Shown piece by piece: positions 23,926-32,364 of a DNA stretch of 47,598 bases. Numbering within the stretch: position 1 is the first letter of the stretch; every line of letters begins with the position of its first letter. Source of the stretch: an uncultured Sphingomonadaceae bacterium. Lineage in GTDB: Bacteria > Pseudomonadota > Alphaproteobacteria > Sphingomonadales > Sphingomonadaceae. The stretch spans positions 1-47,598 of the forward strand of contig CALMVA010000031.1 in assembly GCA_937873035.1 (NCBI GenBank), written 5' to 3'. The translations under genes were made by a program, and so were the position numbers. The notes under the pieces were generated by a model that saw only the letters and a program-made list of their open reading frames with translations, had not been told where the DNA came from and did no database searches.

Positions 23926-25191
23926 TCATAAGCGGTCGCGCAAGGCAAACCAGATCAGGCCCAATGTTGCCAGTGGCTGACGCAGGCATTTTCCACCGGG
24001 AAAGGGCCGTGCGGGCAAGGAGGCCATGACATCGAAGGACGCCGCCGTGCCTGCCAGCGCGTCTGCCACAACTTCCCCGGCAAGCGTTGAGACGAGTGCA
24101 CCATGGCCGGAAAATCCATGCGCGTAGAAGAGGCTTCCGGTCCGCCCGATATGTGGCAGGCGGTTCATGCTCACCGAAACGGCGCCACCCCACGCATAGT
24201 CGATGGGCGTATCAGCCAACTGGGGAAAGACCTGCACGATGTGGCGGCGGACAAAGCCCGCAATATCGGTCGGCGGGCGCTGCCCGTATTTCTCGCCGCC
24301 CCCGAAGAGGAGCCGCCCATCGGCAGACAGGCGGAAATAATTGAGCACGAAGCGGCTATCGGCCACCGCGGCGTCGCTCGGCAACAGTGCGCGCGGATCC
24401 GCCAGCGGCGCGGTTGCGACATTATAGTTCATGATGGGGATGGTGAAGCGGCCCAGCGTGGGGGCTATCTCGCTCGTCCAGGCGTCGGTTGCGATGAGTG
24501 CGTGGCGCGCGTGGATGCGGGCGCTGCCGGTGCGGACTTCGACCATGCCCTTCTCTTCAAGGGCAATGACGCGGCTCTGCTCGAAGATGCGCACACCTGC
24601 GGCCTCGGCGGCTTCGGCGAGGCCCAGTGCATAGTTGAGCGGGTGGAAATGCCCGCCCTGCGGATCGAACACGCCGCCATGATAGTTGCCGCCATTGATG
24701 TGGCGGGCCATCTCATTGGCCTCGACCACGCTTGTCACATGGCCATATTCACGTGCCAGAAACTCCGCCTCGGCGCGCATCGCGGCGAGATGCGCAGGCT
24801 TGTAGGCGGCTTCGAGATGACCGGGCTTCAGATCGCAGTCGATGCCGTGGCGCGCGATGCGCCGCCACACCCGGTCGCGCGCGCTCCACGCCACGTCGAA
24901 GATCGCGCGTGCGCGTTCCGCCCCGAACTCGGCATGAATGTCGCGCATCCCCCAGCGCAGGCCGGGGATGAGCTGCCCGCCATTGCGGCCCGATGCGCCA
25001 AAGCCGATTGCCTCGGCTTCAAGCAGAATGACGTTGAAGCCCTTTTCTGCACAGGCAAGCGCGCCCGCAACACCCGTAAAGCCCCCGCCGACGACAACAA
25101 CATCGCAGTCCAGCTCGCCTTGCGCCGCTAAGGGCCTGCGCACCCGGTTGGCGGTGGCGGCATAGTAACTGTTGGCAAGTCGGTCGGCCAC
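23926..25191 (-). CDS. FAD-dependent amine oxidase, PuuB/DadA type
   Basis: A 421-residue DAO-family flavoenzyme. The dinucleotide-binding fingerprint VVVVGGGFTGVAGALACAE is near residues 30-48, followed by GFGASGRNGGQL, typical of PuuB and related gamma-glutamylamine oxidases. The late FSGHGALVSTLAGE segment closes the FAD site. It starts with GTG at 25191, one base beyond the stop of the upstream ligase, so it is tightly coupled. In the Puu pathway such an oxidase converts gamma-glutamyl-putrescine to the aldehyde and releases H2O2. Substrate identity is inferred from context. Confidence 0.86.
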   Translation of the reverse strand: MADRLANSYYAATANRVRRPLAAQGELDCDVVVVGGGFTGVAGALACAEKGFNVILLEAEAIGFGASGRNGGQLIPGLRWGMRDIHAEFGAERARAIFDVAWSARDRVWRRIARHGIDCDLKPGHLEAAYKPAHLAAMRAEAEFLAREYGHVTSVVEANEMARHINGGNYHGGVFDPQGGHFHPLNYALGLAEAAEAAGVRIFEQSRVIALEEKGMVEVRTGSARIHARHALIATDAWTSEIAPTLGRFTIPIMNYNVATAPLADPRALLPSDAAVADSRFVLNYFRLSADGRLLFGGGEKYGQRPPTDIAGFVRRHIVQVFPQLADTPIDYAWGGAVSVSMNRLPHIGRTGSLFYAHGFSGHGALVSTLAGEVVADALAGTAASFDVMASLPARPFPGGKCLRQPLATLGLIWFALRDRL

Positions 25192-25192
25192 G

Positions 25193-26542
25193 TCAGACGC
25201 GGAGCAGCAGGTGCTCGCGCTCCCATGAGCTGATGACCGACTGATAGTTGAACAGTTCACACTCCTTGATCGCGTAGAAAACCTCGAAAAAGTCTTCGCC
25301 CAGCAGCTGGCGAACGGGCTTGCAGTGCGAGAAGCGGTCAAGCGCGGCTTCGAGCGTGCGGGGCAGTGTGCGGGCGCGGTTATAGGCGCTGCCGGTAATG
25401 CTCTTGGGCGGCTGCATCCGGTCTATCATGCCGATATAGCCGCAGATGAGCGAGGCGGCGATGGCGAGATAGGGGTTGCTGTCCGCCCCCGGCAGGCGGT
25501 TTTCGATGCGGCGGTTCTTCGTGTCGGAGATGGGCACACGCAGCCCGCATGAGCGGTTGTCGGTGCCCCATTGCACGTTGATCGGCGCGTCACTGTCTGG
25601 CCGCATCCGGCGGAAGCTGTTGACGTTGGGGGCGAACATCGGCGTCACTTGCGGCAGCAGCCGGGCAAGGCCCGCAATATAGCTGCGGAACAGCGCGCTG
25701 TCCTTGCCGGCCTGCGTGCTGAAGATGTTGCGGCCCGTTTCGATGTCGAGCACCGATTGGTGGATGTGCATCGCGCTGCCGGGCTGGTCGCTCATCGGCT
25801 TGGCAAGGAAGGTCGCGTAAACCCCATGCTGCAACGCCCCCTGCCGTACGAGCCGCTTGAACAGCAGCACCTCGTCCGCCAGCCGCAGCGGATCGCCATG
25901 GAGAAAGTTCACCTCAAGCTGGGCGGCGCCCGATTCATGGATCATCGTGTCGATGTTGATCCCGGCCTTCTCGCACCAGTCATAAGTGTGCTCGATAATG
26001 TCCTCAAACTCGTTGAGCGCCTCAAGCCCGTAAGGCTGGCTCGCCGTCTCCGGGCGGCCAGAACGGCCCGTGGGCGGCACCAGCGGAAAATCCGGGTCGA
26101 TATTCTGCGAGACGAGGTAGAACTCCACCTCCGGCGCAATCACCGGACGCCAGCCGCGATCTTCGTAGAGTTTGAGCACCTTCTTCAGGATCATGCGCGG
26201 CGCGATGTTGACCGGCGCGCCATCCTTGGTGAAGGCATCGGCGATCACATAGGCGGTCGGCGTTGCAAAGCCCGGTGCCTCGCGGATGGTGTCGGCATCG
26301 GGCACCATCACCTGATCGGGATCATATTCCGGGATGATATGACCAATATCGTCGGGATATTCGCCGTTGATGGTGACGCAAAAGACGCTGCCGGGAATAC
26401 GCAGCGTGCCATCCTTGACGCTGGAGAGGAATTTGCCGGCGGGCAGCACCTTGCCGCGCTGCACCCCATTCATGTCGGGCACAATGCACTCGACCTCGCT
26501 CACGCCGTGATCGGCGATCCATGACGCAAGCTTGGTCGACAT
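25193..26542 (-). CDS. Gamma-glutamyl-amine ligase (glutamine synthetase family, PuuA-like)
   Basis: A 449-residue ATP-dependent ligase expected to join glutamate to an amine. Conserved parts include APEVEFYLV with its E-x-E, HESGAAQLEVN, AMHIHQSVLD, NSFRRM and NRLPGADSNPYLAIAAS. The adenylylation tyrosine motif of GlnA is missing. With the following FAD oxidase it makes the first two steps of PuuA-PuuB-type polyamine degradation. The start at ATG 26542 lies 45 bases after the porin gene. No puuC or puuD is present in the operon, so the rest must lie elsewhere or follow a different route. Confidence 0.86.
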   Translation of the reverse strand: MSTKLASWIADHGVSEVECIVPDMNGVQRGKVLPAGKFLSSVKDGTLRIPGSVFCVTINGEYPDDIGHIIPEYDPDQVMVPDADTIREAPGFATPTAYVIADAFTKDGAPVNIAPRMILKKVLKLYEDRGWRPVIAPEVEFYLVSQNIDPDFPLVPPTGRSGRPETASQPYGLEALNEFEDIIEHTYDWCEKAGINIDTMIHESGAAQLEVNFLHGDPLRLADEVLLFKRLVRQGALQHGVYATFLAKPMSDQPGSAMHIHQSVLDIETGRNIFSTQAGKDSALFRSYIAGLARLLPQVTPMFAPNVNSFRRMRPDSDAPINVQWGTDNRSCGLRVPISDTKNRRIENRLPGADSNPYLAIAASLICGYIGMIDRMQPPKSITGSAYNRARTLPRTLEAALDRFSHCKPVRQLLGEDFFEVFYAIKECELFNYQSVISSWEREHLLLRV

Positions 26543-26587
26543 GGCTTATCTATGCGCTAGGCGCACCCTCCTTGTTTTCAACGCCGC

Positions 26588-27295
26588 TCAAAATGTCTTG
26601 CTGATCGACAGAACGGCGGTTCCCTTGCCCATCGGATCACCAAATGTGTGTGCGGTATCGATATATTTCACGCCTACCGTAAGCCCGGCAAGGTCATAAT
26701 CAAGGCCGAGTGACCAATCCTTCTTGTTGTCGCCGAAGGCACCATCTTCAATGCCGAACGAGCCGTTGAGTGTAAGCCCGGTTTCGCCCAGCGGATATTC
26801 ACCCGACACAGCGACATAGATATTGTCCTCATTGCCGATATGCCTCTGGCTGGGCGCATAGCCAAGGTTGAGCGCGACGCTGCCCTTGCCGACATCGGTG
26901 CCGACCGAGCCGAGAATTTCGATATAATTGTCACCCGATGCGCCCGGATAGAGATAATAGATCGCGCCAATATCAAGGTTGAGCGCCCCGGCCTTGCCTG
27001 CCCAGCCTGCGGTTACGTCCACTTCCACGTCATCGCCACCATTGTCGGCGATGTTGGTGCCCCACAGCGTGACATAAAGGCCCGATTCATGGCTGACGGT
27101 GAGTTCGGGTTGGAAGGCCGGATCCTTATCGCTCAGCGAAAGCCCGCGGAAGCGATAGTCGCTGACAGCCGCCAGCGTGAATTCAATGTCGAGCGGCTTT
27201 GTCTCTTCCTCCTGCGCAAAGGCCGGCGTGGCGGCTGCAAAAAAAGCCGGAAGAGCAAGGCCCGCAATGGCGAGGCGGCGGATTGATTGACGCAT
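26588..27295 (-). CDS. TorF-family putative outer membrane porin
   Basis: A 235-residue protein with a signal peptide (MRQSIRRLAIAGLAL... ending PAFA) and an all-beta body. The motif SDYRFRGLSLSDKDPAFQPELTV is characteristic of the TIGR02001/TorF family, and the C-terminus ends in a Phe, as in outer membrane barrels. I chose the ATG at 27295 because AAGGGG lies about eight bases upstream; one at 27301 is also possible. It is the first gene of the operon and could be the uptake route for the amine substrate. Function is not established for the family. Confidence 0.87.
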   Translation of the reverse strand: MRQSIRRLAIAGLALPAFFAAATPAFAQEEETKPLDIEFTLAAVSDYRFRGLSLSDKDPAFQPELTVSHESGLYVTLWGTNIADNGGDDVEVDVTAGWAGKAGALNLDIGAIYYLYPGASGDNYIEILGSVGTDVGKGSVALNLGYAPSQRHIGNEDNIYVAVSGEYPLGETGLTLNGSFGIEDGAFGDNKKDWSLGLDYDLAGLTVGVKYIDTAHTFGDPMGKGTAVLSISKTF

Positions 27296-27345
27296 ATGCA
27301 TATCCCCTTGTTGGGCGTAATTCAGGACATTGTGACGAAGAATGG

Positions 27346-27360
27346 TGCAAAATCCATTCC
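27346..27360 (-). promoter_or_regulatory. Candidate weak -24/-12 promoter for the porin operon
   Basis: On the minus strand GGAATGGATTTTGCA has GG and GC at the exact sigma-54 spacing, with TTGCA at the -12 end, but only a partial match at the -24 end. It lies 51 bases upstream of the porin ATG. An imperfect match, reported as possible only. Confidence 0.35.
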
Positions 27361-27385
27361 CCCCGTGCGCAATTCCACACACCTG

Positions 27386-27399
27386 TTGCATAATTGCAA
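27386..27399. promoter_or_regulatory. TTGCA-TAAT-TGCAA inverted repeat in the divergent promoter region
   Basis: Perfect five-base arms around TAAT lie between the porin operon (minus) and the molybdopterin oxidoreductase (plus). It could bind a regulator for either. No known regulator can be named. The rest of 27296-27483 contains nothing else I can support. Confidence 0.4.
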
Positions 27400-27483
27400 A
27401 CGCCCGGTTCGCTTTGGATGCAAGGTCTTGATTCAACCGTGCGGCTGCGTCAGCCTGCGCAAAACACAGATGAGGAGAGAGCG

Positions 27484-29544
27484 ATGCCCGTGGAGCATCG
27501 GCGCACCTGCCATATTTGCGAAGCCAATTGCGGCGTGATTGTCACCGCCGAAGGGCGCGACATCCTTTCGATCAAGGGGGACCCGGACAATGCGATGAGC
27601 CGGGGCCATATCTGCCCCAAGGCAACGGCGATTGCCGATCTTCAGAATGACCCGGATCGTCTGCGCACCCCATTGAAGCGCGTCGGCAAGGACTGGCAAG
27701 CGATCAGCTGGGCGCAGGCCTTTGCCGAAATCGGCGAAAAGACGCAGGCCATCATGGCGCGCGATCCGGCCTCGACCGCGCTCTATATCGGCAACCCCAA
27801 TGCGCACAGCTATGGCAATGTGCTGACCTCCGGCGATCTCAAAAAGGCGCTGCGCACGAAGAACGTCTTTTCGGCGAGCACAGTGGATCAGATGCCGCAT
27901 CATGTGGCGAACATCCGGCTTTATGGCCATTCCGGCTTCTGGGCGGTGCCGGATATTGATCGCACGCAGACGATGATCGTGCTGGGCGGCAACCCGATGG
28001 CCTCCAATGGCAGCGTCTGGACGGTGCCCGATTTTCGCAACCGGGTGAAGGAATTGCAGGCGCGCGGGGGCGAGCTGATCGTCATTGATCCGCGCCGCAC
28101 AGAAACAGCCAAGATTGCGGATCGCCACATTTTCGTGCGGCCGGGGAATGACGCCTTCCTGCTGATCGCTTTGCTCAAGACGATGCGCGCCAAGGGGCTG
28201 CCGCAAGCGGCCGCCTATGTGCGCAATGCAGAGGCACTCTGGGCCGCACTGGAGCGGTTTGAGGTGGGCGATTGTCTGGCGCGTGCCGGCGTTGCAGCAG
28301 CAGATGTCGATCATCTGGCAGAAAGGCTGCTGGGTGGCCCGGCGGCGCTCTATGGCCGCATGGGCGCTTCGACGCAAAGCTTTGGCACGCTGACGGCGTG
28401 GCTGGTGGCGGCGACCAACATTTTGGCGGGCCAGCTTGATCGTGAAGGCGGGCTGCTCTGCGGCGCGCCGGTTGTTGACCTGCTTCATCTGTTCGGCCCC
28501 GGCAGCATCGGCAAATATCACTCGCGCGTGTCACGGCATCGTGAGGTGCTGGGCGAATTTCCAGCCGCTGCCATGGCCGAGGAAATCGAGACACCCGGCG
28601 AAGGGCAGGTGAAGGCGCTGTTCGTTGTGGCGGGCAATCCGGTGCTTTCCACGCCCAATGGCACGCGGCTCGACAAGGCGTTGGAGGGCCTCGACCTGAT
28701 GGTGTCGGTCGATATGTATCTCAACGCAACGAGCAGGCGCGCGCACTACATCTTGCCGCCCGCCGGGCCGCTGGAGAAGGATCATTACGGGCTGTTCCTG
28801 CTGCCCATCGCCATTCGCAGCTTCGCCAAATATTCGCCGCCGCTCCTTGAAATGGAGGGCGAGACACTGGCCGACTGGGAAATTCTGCGCGGGCTTGCCG
28901 CTGCCATTTCAGGCCACGCCGCCGATGGTCCGACGCCGCGCGAAATGCTGGACCAGATGATGCGCGCGGGGCCGTTTGGCGTGTCGCTCGATGACGTCGA
29001 GCAACATCCAAGCGGCATGGATTTTGGCCCGCTCAGGGCCGGAAAACTCCCTGAGCGGCTCAAGACCAGCGACAAGACAATTGATCTTGCGCCTGAGGAG
29101 TTTGTGGCAGACCTTACGCGGCTGGCAGAGACACCCTTACCCGTGCCGCAGGATAAGTTACGCCTGATCGGGCGTCGTCATGTGCGCTCCAACAATAGCT
29201 GGTTGCACAACAGTGCGCGGCTTGTGAAAGGCGCGGACCGCTGCACGCTGTTGATCCACCCCGATGATGCCCGTGCGCACAATCTGGGGGATGGCGGCAT
29301 GGCGGAAGTCAGCTCGCGCACCGGCTCGGTCCGCCTCAAGGTGGAAGTGACGGATGATATGATGCCCGGCACCGTCTCCATCCCGCATGGCTGGGGGCAT
29401 GGGCTGGAGGGCATCCGTATGTCGGTTGCACAAGCCCATGCAGGCGTCAGCCTCAACGATCTGACCGATGAGCGGTCGCTTGACCCCTTGTCGGGCAATG
29501 CCGCGCTCTCCGGGATTCCGGTTGATGTGCGGGGCGTGGCTTAG
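27484..29544 (+). CDS. Molybdopterin-dependent oxidoreductase (CISM family)
   Basis: A 686-residue enzyme of the DMSO reductase/formate dehydrogenase superfamily. A [4Fe-4S] cluster site is visible as C9-x2-C12-x3-C16-x27-C44. Cofactor-binding segments follow, such as VLGGNPMASNG and IDPRRTETAKIADRHI, and the C-terminal MoCo domain has SIPHGWGHG. No signal peptide is present, so it is probably cytoplasmic. No electron-transfer subunit or membrane anchor is encoded beside it. The start has GGAGAG just upstream. The substrate is unknown. Confidence 0.9.
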   Translation: MPVEHRRTCHICEANCGVIVTAEGRDILSIKGDPDNAMSRGHICPKATAIADLQNDPDRLRTPLKRVGKDWQAISWAQAFAEIGEKTQAIMARDPASTALYIGNPNAHSYGNVLTSGDLKKALRTKNVFSASTVDQMPHHVANIRLYGHSGFWAVPDIDRTQTMIVLGGNPMASNGSVWTVPDFRNRVKELQARGGELIVIDPRRTETAKIADRHIFVRPGNDAFLLIALLKTMRAKGLPQAAAYVRNAEALWAALERFEVGDCLARAGVAAADVDHLAERLLGGPAALYGRMGASTQSFGTLTAWLVAATNILAGQLDREGGLLCGAPVVDLLHLFGPGSIGKYHSRVSRHREVLGEFPAAAMAEEIETPGEGQVKALFVVAGNPVLSTPNGTRLDKALEGLDLMVSVDMYLNATSRRAHYILPPAGPLEKDHYGLFLLPIAIRSFAKYSPPLLEMEGETLADWEILRGLAAAISGHAADGPTPREMLDQMMRAGPFGVSLDDVEQHPSGMDFGPLRAGKLPERLKTSDKTIDLAPEEFVADLTRLAETPLPVPQDKLRLIGRRHVRSNNSWLHNSARLVKGADRCTLLIHPDDARAHNLGDGGMAEVSSRTGSVRLKVEVTDDMMPGTVSIPHGWGHGLEGIRMSVAQAHAGVSLNDLTDERSLDPLSGNAALSGIPVDVRGVA

Positions 29545-29556
29545 TTCACCTCAACA

Positions 29557-29668
29557 CCGTTCGCCCTGAGCTTGTCGGGGTCGAAGGCGACCAAAGGTCA
29601 ACGGCCGTCCTTTTCTGTTGGCCGAGGGGAACGGAAGGGCAGTGCTTCGACAAGCTCAGCACCAACGG
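29557..29668. repeat. Composite dispersed repeat, family A (copy 2)
   Basis: A 112-base element with inverted ends: CCGTTCGCCCTGAGCTTGTC on the left, and GCTTCGACAAGCTCAG followed by ACCAACGG on the right. The interior matches copy 1 (20796-20895) over CCAAAGGTCAACGG and the next 15 bases. It fills nearly the whole gap between two convergent genes. Confidence 0.8.
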
Positions 29669-29686
29669 GTTTTGGTGACGTAGAGC

Positions 29687-30367
29687 TTAGCGCCTGATCC
29701 CCGCCCGGATGACGGCTTCCGCCGCATCGGCCGCACGCCGCGCCGCGCGGGCGAGGTTGGCTGAGAAATCCCCCGCGCTCTCGCCATTGGCCTCGTCTGT
29801 CGTCGCCTTGATCGCGGCCCAGGGCAGGCCGAACCGCTCTGCGACCTGCGCCACGGCGGCGGTTTCCATATCGACCAGCGCGGCATCAAGCTGCGTCGCC
29901 ATCAGCGCAGCATGGTCGGGACATTCAACAAAGGCATCCCCCGTCGCAATACGGGCACGCGGCAGCGGGCAGTGGGGCAAATCAAGCGCGCGAAAGGGCG
30001 TGGTGTCAGCCGGACCCATCGGCCAGCTTCCGCCACGATAATGGGCAAAGCCATCGCTGCGCCGCGCGCCGAAATCATTCTGCACAGCTTCGTGCAGGTA
30101 GAAGCAATCGCCCTTGGCTGTGCCAATCTTGCCTGCCGTGCCGATGACCATCAGCAATTGGGCATCATGGATATGCGCGAGGAGGGCGGCGGCGGTTGCT
30201 GCATTGACCTTGCCGACGCCCGAACAGGCAATCGCAACCGATGCTGCGCCGAGTGCCACATGACGCACGTCAAAGCCGCCAAGCTGCTGGCGCGTGTGCG
30301 CAAGGTCGGAGCAGAAGGCGTCGGCTTCTTCGGCCACGCCGGTGATGATGGCGATGCGTTCAATCAT
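29687..30367 (-). CDS. 5'-methylthioadenosine/S-adenosylhomocysteine nucleosidase-like protein
   Basis: A 226-residue member of the PNP_UDP nucleoside phosphorylase/nucleosidase family. The N-terminal acid in TGVAEEADAF, the loop VIGTAGKIG, and the C-terminal VDMETAAVAQVAERFGLPW with the later TTDEA give the pattern of MtnN-type enzymes, which cut MTA and SAH to adenine and a ribose product. Identity is below the classic MtnN, so a related specificity such as futalosine hydrolase remains possible. The gene lies behind the ribosomal operon terminator on the same strand, so it probably has its own promoter. Confidence 0.8.
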   Translation of the reverse strand: MIERIAIITGVAEEADAFCSDLAHTRQQLGGFDVRHVALGAASVAIACSGVGKVNAATAAALLAHIHDAQLLMVIGTAGKIGTAKGDCFYLHEAVQNDFGARRSDGFAHYRGGSWPMGPADTTPFRALDLPHCPLPRARIATGDAFVECPDHAALMATQLDAALVDMETAAVAQVAERFGLPWAAIKATTDEANGESAGDFSANLARAARRAADAAEAVIRAGIRR

Positions 30368-30397
30368 GCGCCAACTCTAGCCGCCTTTGGCGCAACG

Positions 30398-30427
30398 AAA
30401 AAGGGCGGCCCGTTGCCGGACCGCCCC
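30398..30427 (-). terminator. Rho-independent terminator after rplL
   Basis: GGGCGG (30403-30408) pairs with CCGCCC (30421-30426) and CC with GG inside, around a short loop. Five Ts follow on the minus strand. It lies 25 bases after the rplL stop and ends the ribosomal protein operon or attenuates it before the nucleosidase. Confidence 0.88.
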
Positions 30428-30451
30428 TGATCTTGAGCCGTTTGGCGAAGC

Positions 30452-30826
30452 TTACTTGACTTCGACCTGGGCACCGGCACCAACGAGCTGGGCCTGGATC
30501 TTGGAAGCTTCGTCCTTGCTGACGCCTTCCTTGAGCGCCTTCGGAGCCGACTCGACGAGAGCCTTGGCTTCCGTCAGGCCGAGACCGGTGATGGCGCGGA
30601 CTTCCTTGATGACGGCGATCTTGTTGCCGCCGTCGCCGACGAGGATGACGTCGAATTCGGTCTTTTCTTCAGCAGCCGGGGCAGCGCCGCCAGCAGCCGG
30701 AGCAGCAACTGCAACAGCTGCTGCCGCCGAAACGCCCCACTTTTCTTCGAGAAGCTTTGCGAGGTCCGCAGCTTCGAGGACGGTGAGAGCCGAAAGGTCT
30801 TCGACGATCTTGTTCAAATCAGCCAT
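30452..30826 (-). CDS. rplL: 50S ribosomal protein L7/L12
   Basis: A 124-residue stalk protein that recruits translation factors to the ribosome. It has an N-terminal dimerisation region, an Ala-rich hinge ([14 protein letters not shown]), and the C-terminal domain with [29 protein letters not shown]. Length is normal. It follows rplJ by 56 bases, as in almost all bacteria. Confidence 0.98.
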   Translation of the reverse strand: MADLNKIVEDLSALTVLEAADLAKLLEEKWGVSAAAAVAVAAPAAGGAAPAAEEKTEFDVILVGDGGNKIAVIKEVRAITGLGLTEAKALVESAPKALKEGVSKDEASKIQAQLVGAGAQVEVK

Positions 30827-30882
30827 TTTAAGTCTCCAATTCGCGGGGCAACTGCCCCATTGAGTTTCAGTTAAGTGTCAAA

Positions 30883-31398
30883 TCAGGCAGCGTCTTTGGC
30901 GGCGTATGCGCCAAAAACCCGCGCCAGTTGCGCTGCCGGTGCGCCAACAACCTGTGCAACCTTCGTCGCGGGTGCCTGAATAAGGCCCACGAGCTTGGCG
31001 CGCAGTTCATCGAGCGACGGAAGCGAAGCCAGAGCCTTCACGCCATCTGCATCCAGAACCTGCGATCCCATCGAACCGCCGACGATTTCGAGCTTGTCGT
31101 TCGTCTTGGCAAATTCGACTGCGATCTTTGCCGCCGCGACCGGATCGATCGAGGTGGCAAGTGCCGTCGGGCCGGTCAGCAGATCGCTGATGCCGGCATA
31201 GTCGGTGTCCTGGGAAGCAAGCTTGGCGAGACGGTTCTTGGCGACCTTGTAGCTGGCGCCAGCCTCACGCATCTTCGTGCGCAGCTCTGTCGACTGTGCG
31301 ACGGTGAGCCCAAGATTGCGGGTGATAACAACCACCCCAACCTCGTTGAAGACGCTCTTGAGTTCAGCGACAGCATCGGCCTTTTGAGCACGATCCAT
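30883..31398 (-). CDS. rplJ: 50S ribosomal protein L10
   Basis: A 171-residue base of the L7/L12 stalk. It begins [17 protein letters not shown] and keeps the RNA-binding N-terminal domain and the C-terminal helix that holds L7/L12. GGAG about eight bases upstream selects ATG 31398; a frame six residues longer (MLKENG) starts inside that Shine-Dalgarno region. It binds its own leader to repress translation (see the L10 leader). Confidence 0.97.
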   Translation of the reverse strand: MDRAQKADAVAELKSVFNEVGVVVITRNLGLTVAQSTELRTKMREAGASYKVAKNRLAKLASQDTDYAGISDLLTGPTALATSIDPVAAAKIAVEFAKTNDKLEIVGGSMGSQVLDADGVKALASLPSLDELRAKLVGLIQAPATKVAQVVGAPAAQLARVFGAYAAKDAA

Positions 31399-31501
31399 GC
31401 CATTCTCCTTCAACATTCGGCTTGCGGCCCATCCGCAAACCGTTTTGACCGCAGCGCCGCGCCAAAGCGCGAAACCGCGATCAATTGTCCGAGGGGAATG
31501 G

Positions 31502-31595
31502 CAGTCTCTCCCGAAAGGAGACTGTAGAAATCCATGTCCCCGTCTAGGCAGGCAATTAAGAGAGGCCAGACGCCACTCACCTGCTGTCTCGGACG
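31502..31595 (-). ncRNA. Ribosomal protein L10 leader RNA
   Basis: In the rplA-rplJ gap, read on the minus strand, CCGTCCGAGACAGCAGGTG, then a short variable part with CTTAAT, then GCCTGCCTAGACGG can fold into the L10 leader kink-turn stem (CCGTC with GACGG, GCAGG with CCTGC). The bases AGACAGCAGGTG and CTTAAT are as expected. A following stem with arms CAGTCTC and GAGACTG lies at 31502-31524. The gene between is not coding: a frame of 81 codons here is coincident with the structured leader. L10 binding to such a leader represses rplJL. Confidence 0.85.
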
Positions 31596-31631
31596 GTGAG
31601 CCGACATTGCTGCCGGCCCGTCATTACGGAA

Positions 31632-31647
31632 CCGGGCCGAAGCCCGG
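31632..31647 (-). other. GC-rich hairpin just after rplA
   Basis: CCGGGC and GCCCGG around a CGAA tetraloop, 16 bases after the rplA stop. There is no T-run, so it is more likely a processing or stability hairpin than a terminator. Confidence 0.5.
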
Positions 31648-31662
31648 CACCGCAAATTTCAA

Positions 31663-32361
31663 TCAGGCGTTGCCGAGTTCGGCGACGTCGAGGCGGATGC
31701 CCGGACCCATCGACGAGCTGATCGCGGCCTTGCGAAGATACTTGCCCTTCGCGCCCGACGGCTTTGCCTTCACGATGGCATCGACAAGCGCGTCGAAGTT
31801 CGCGCGCAGGTCTTCAGCCGGGAACGAGGCCTTGCCGATGCCGGAGTGGATGATACCGGCCTTTTCGACGCGGTATTCCACCTGGCCACCCTTGGCGTCC
31901 TTGACGGCCTGGCCGACATTGGGCGTGACAGTGCCGAGCTTGGGGTTCGGCATCATGCCCTTGGGGCCGAGGATCTTGGCGACGCGGCCAACAAGACCCA
32001 TCATGTCCGGGGTCGCGATGCAGCGGTCAAAATCGATGTTGCCGTTGGTGATCTGTTCGATCAGGTCGTCGGCACCAACCACGTCTGCACCAGCGGCGCG
32101 GGCTTCTTCAGCCTTTGCGTCCTTGGCGAACACGGCGACGCGCACGGTCTTGCCGGTGCCCTTGGGCAGCGAGACGACACCGCGGACCATCTGGTCTGCG
32201 TGACGCGGATCAACGCCGAGGTTCAGCGCGACTTCGATCGTTTCGTCAAACTTGGCAGTCGCGTTTTCCTTGATCAGCGCGATTGCTTCGGTGACGCCAT
32301 AAAGCTTTTCACGGTCGATAGCGACGGCGAGCTTCTTGGATTTCTTGCTCTGGAACGCCAT
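31663..32361 (-). CDS. rplA: 50S ribosomal protein L1
   Basis: A 232-residue protein of the L1 stalk at the ribosomal E site. [23 protein letters not shown] and the conserved [18 protein letters not shown] are diagnostic. It also represses its own operon by binding the rplK leader in other bacteria. It follows rplK with three bases between them. Confidence 0.98.
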   Translation of the reverse strand: MAFQSKKSKKLAVAIDREKLYGVTEAIALIKENATAKFDETIEVALNLGVDPRHADQMVRGVVSLPKGTGKTVRVAVFAKDAKAEEARAAGADVVGADDLIEQITNGNIDFDRCIATPDMMGLVGRVAKILGPKGMMPNPKLGTVTPNVGQAVKDAKGGQVEYRVEKAGIIHSGIGKASFPAEDLRANFDALVDAIVKAKPSGAKGKYLRKAAISSSMGPGIRLDVAELGNA

Positions 32362-32364
32362 GGA

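Noticed and set aside
31410..31655. An 81-codon open frame on the minus strand between rplA and rplJ
   Set aside because: It runs through the structured L10 leader RNA, has no known homology and no Shine-Dalgarno sequence.
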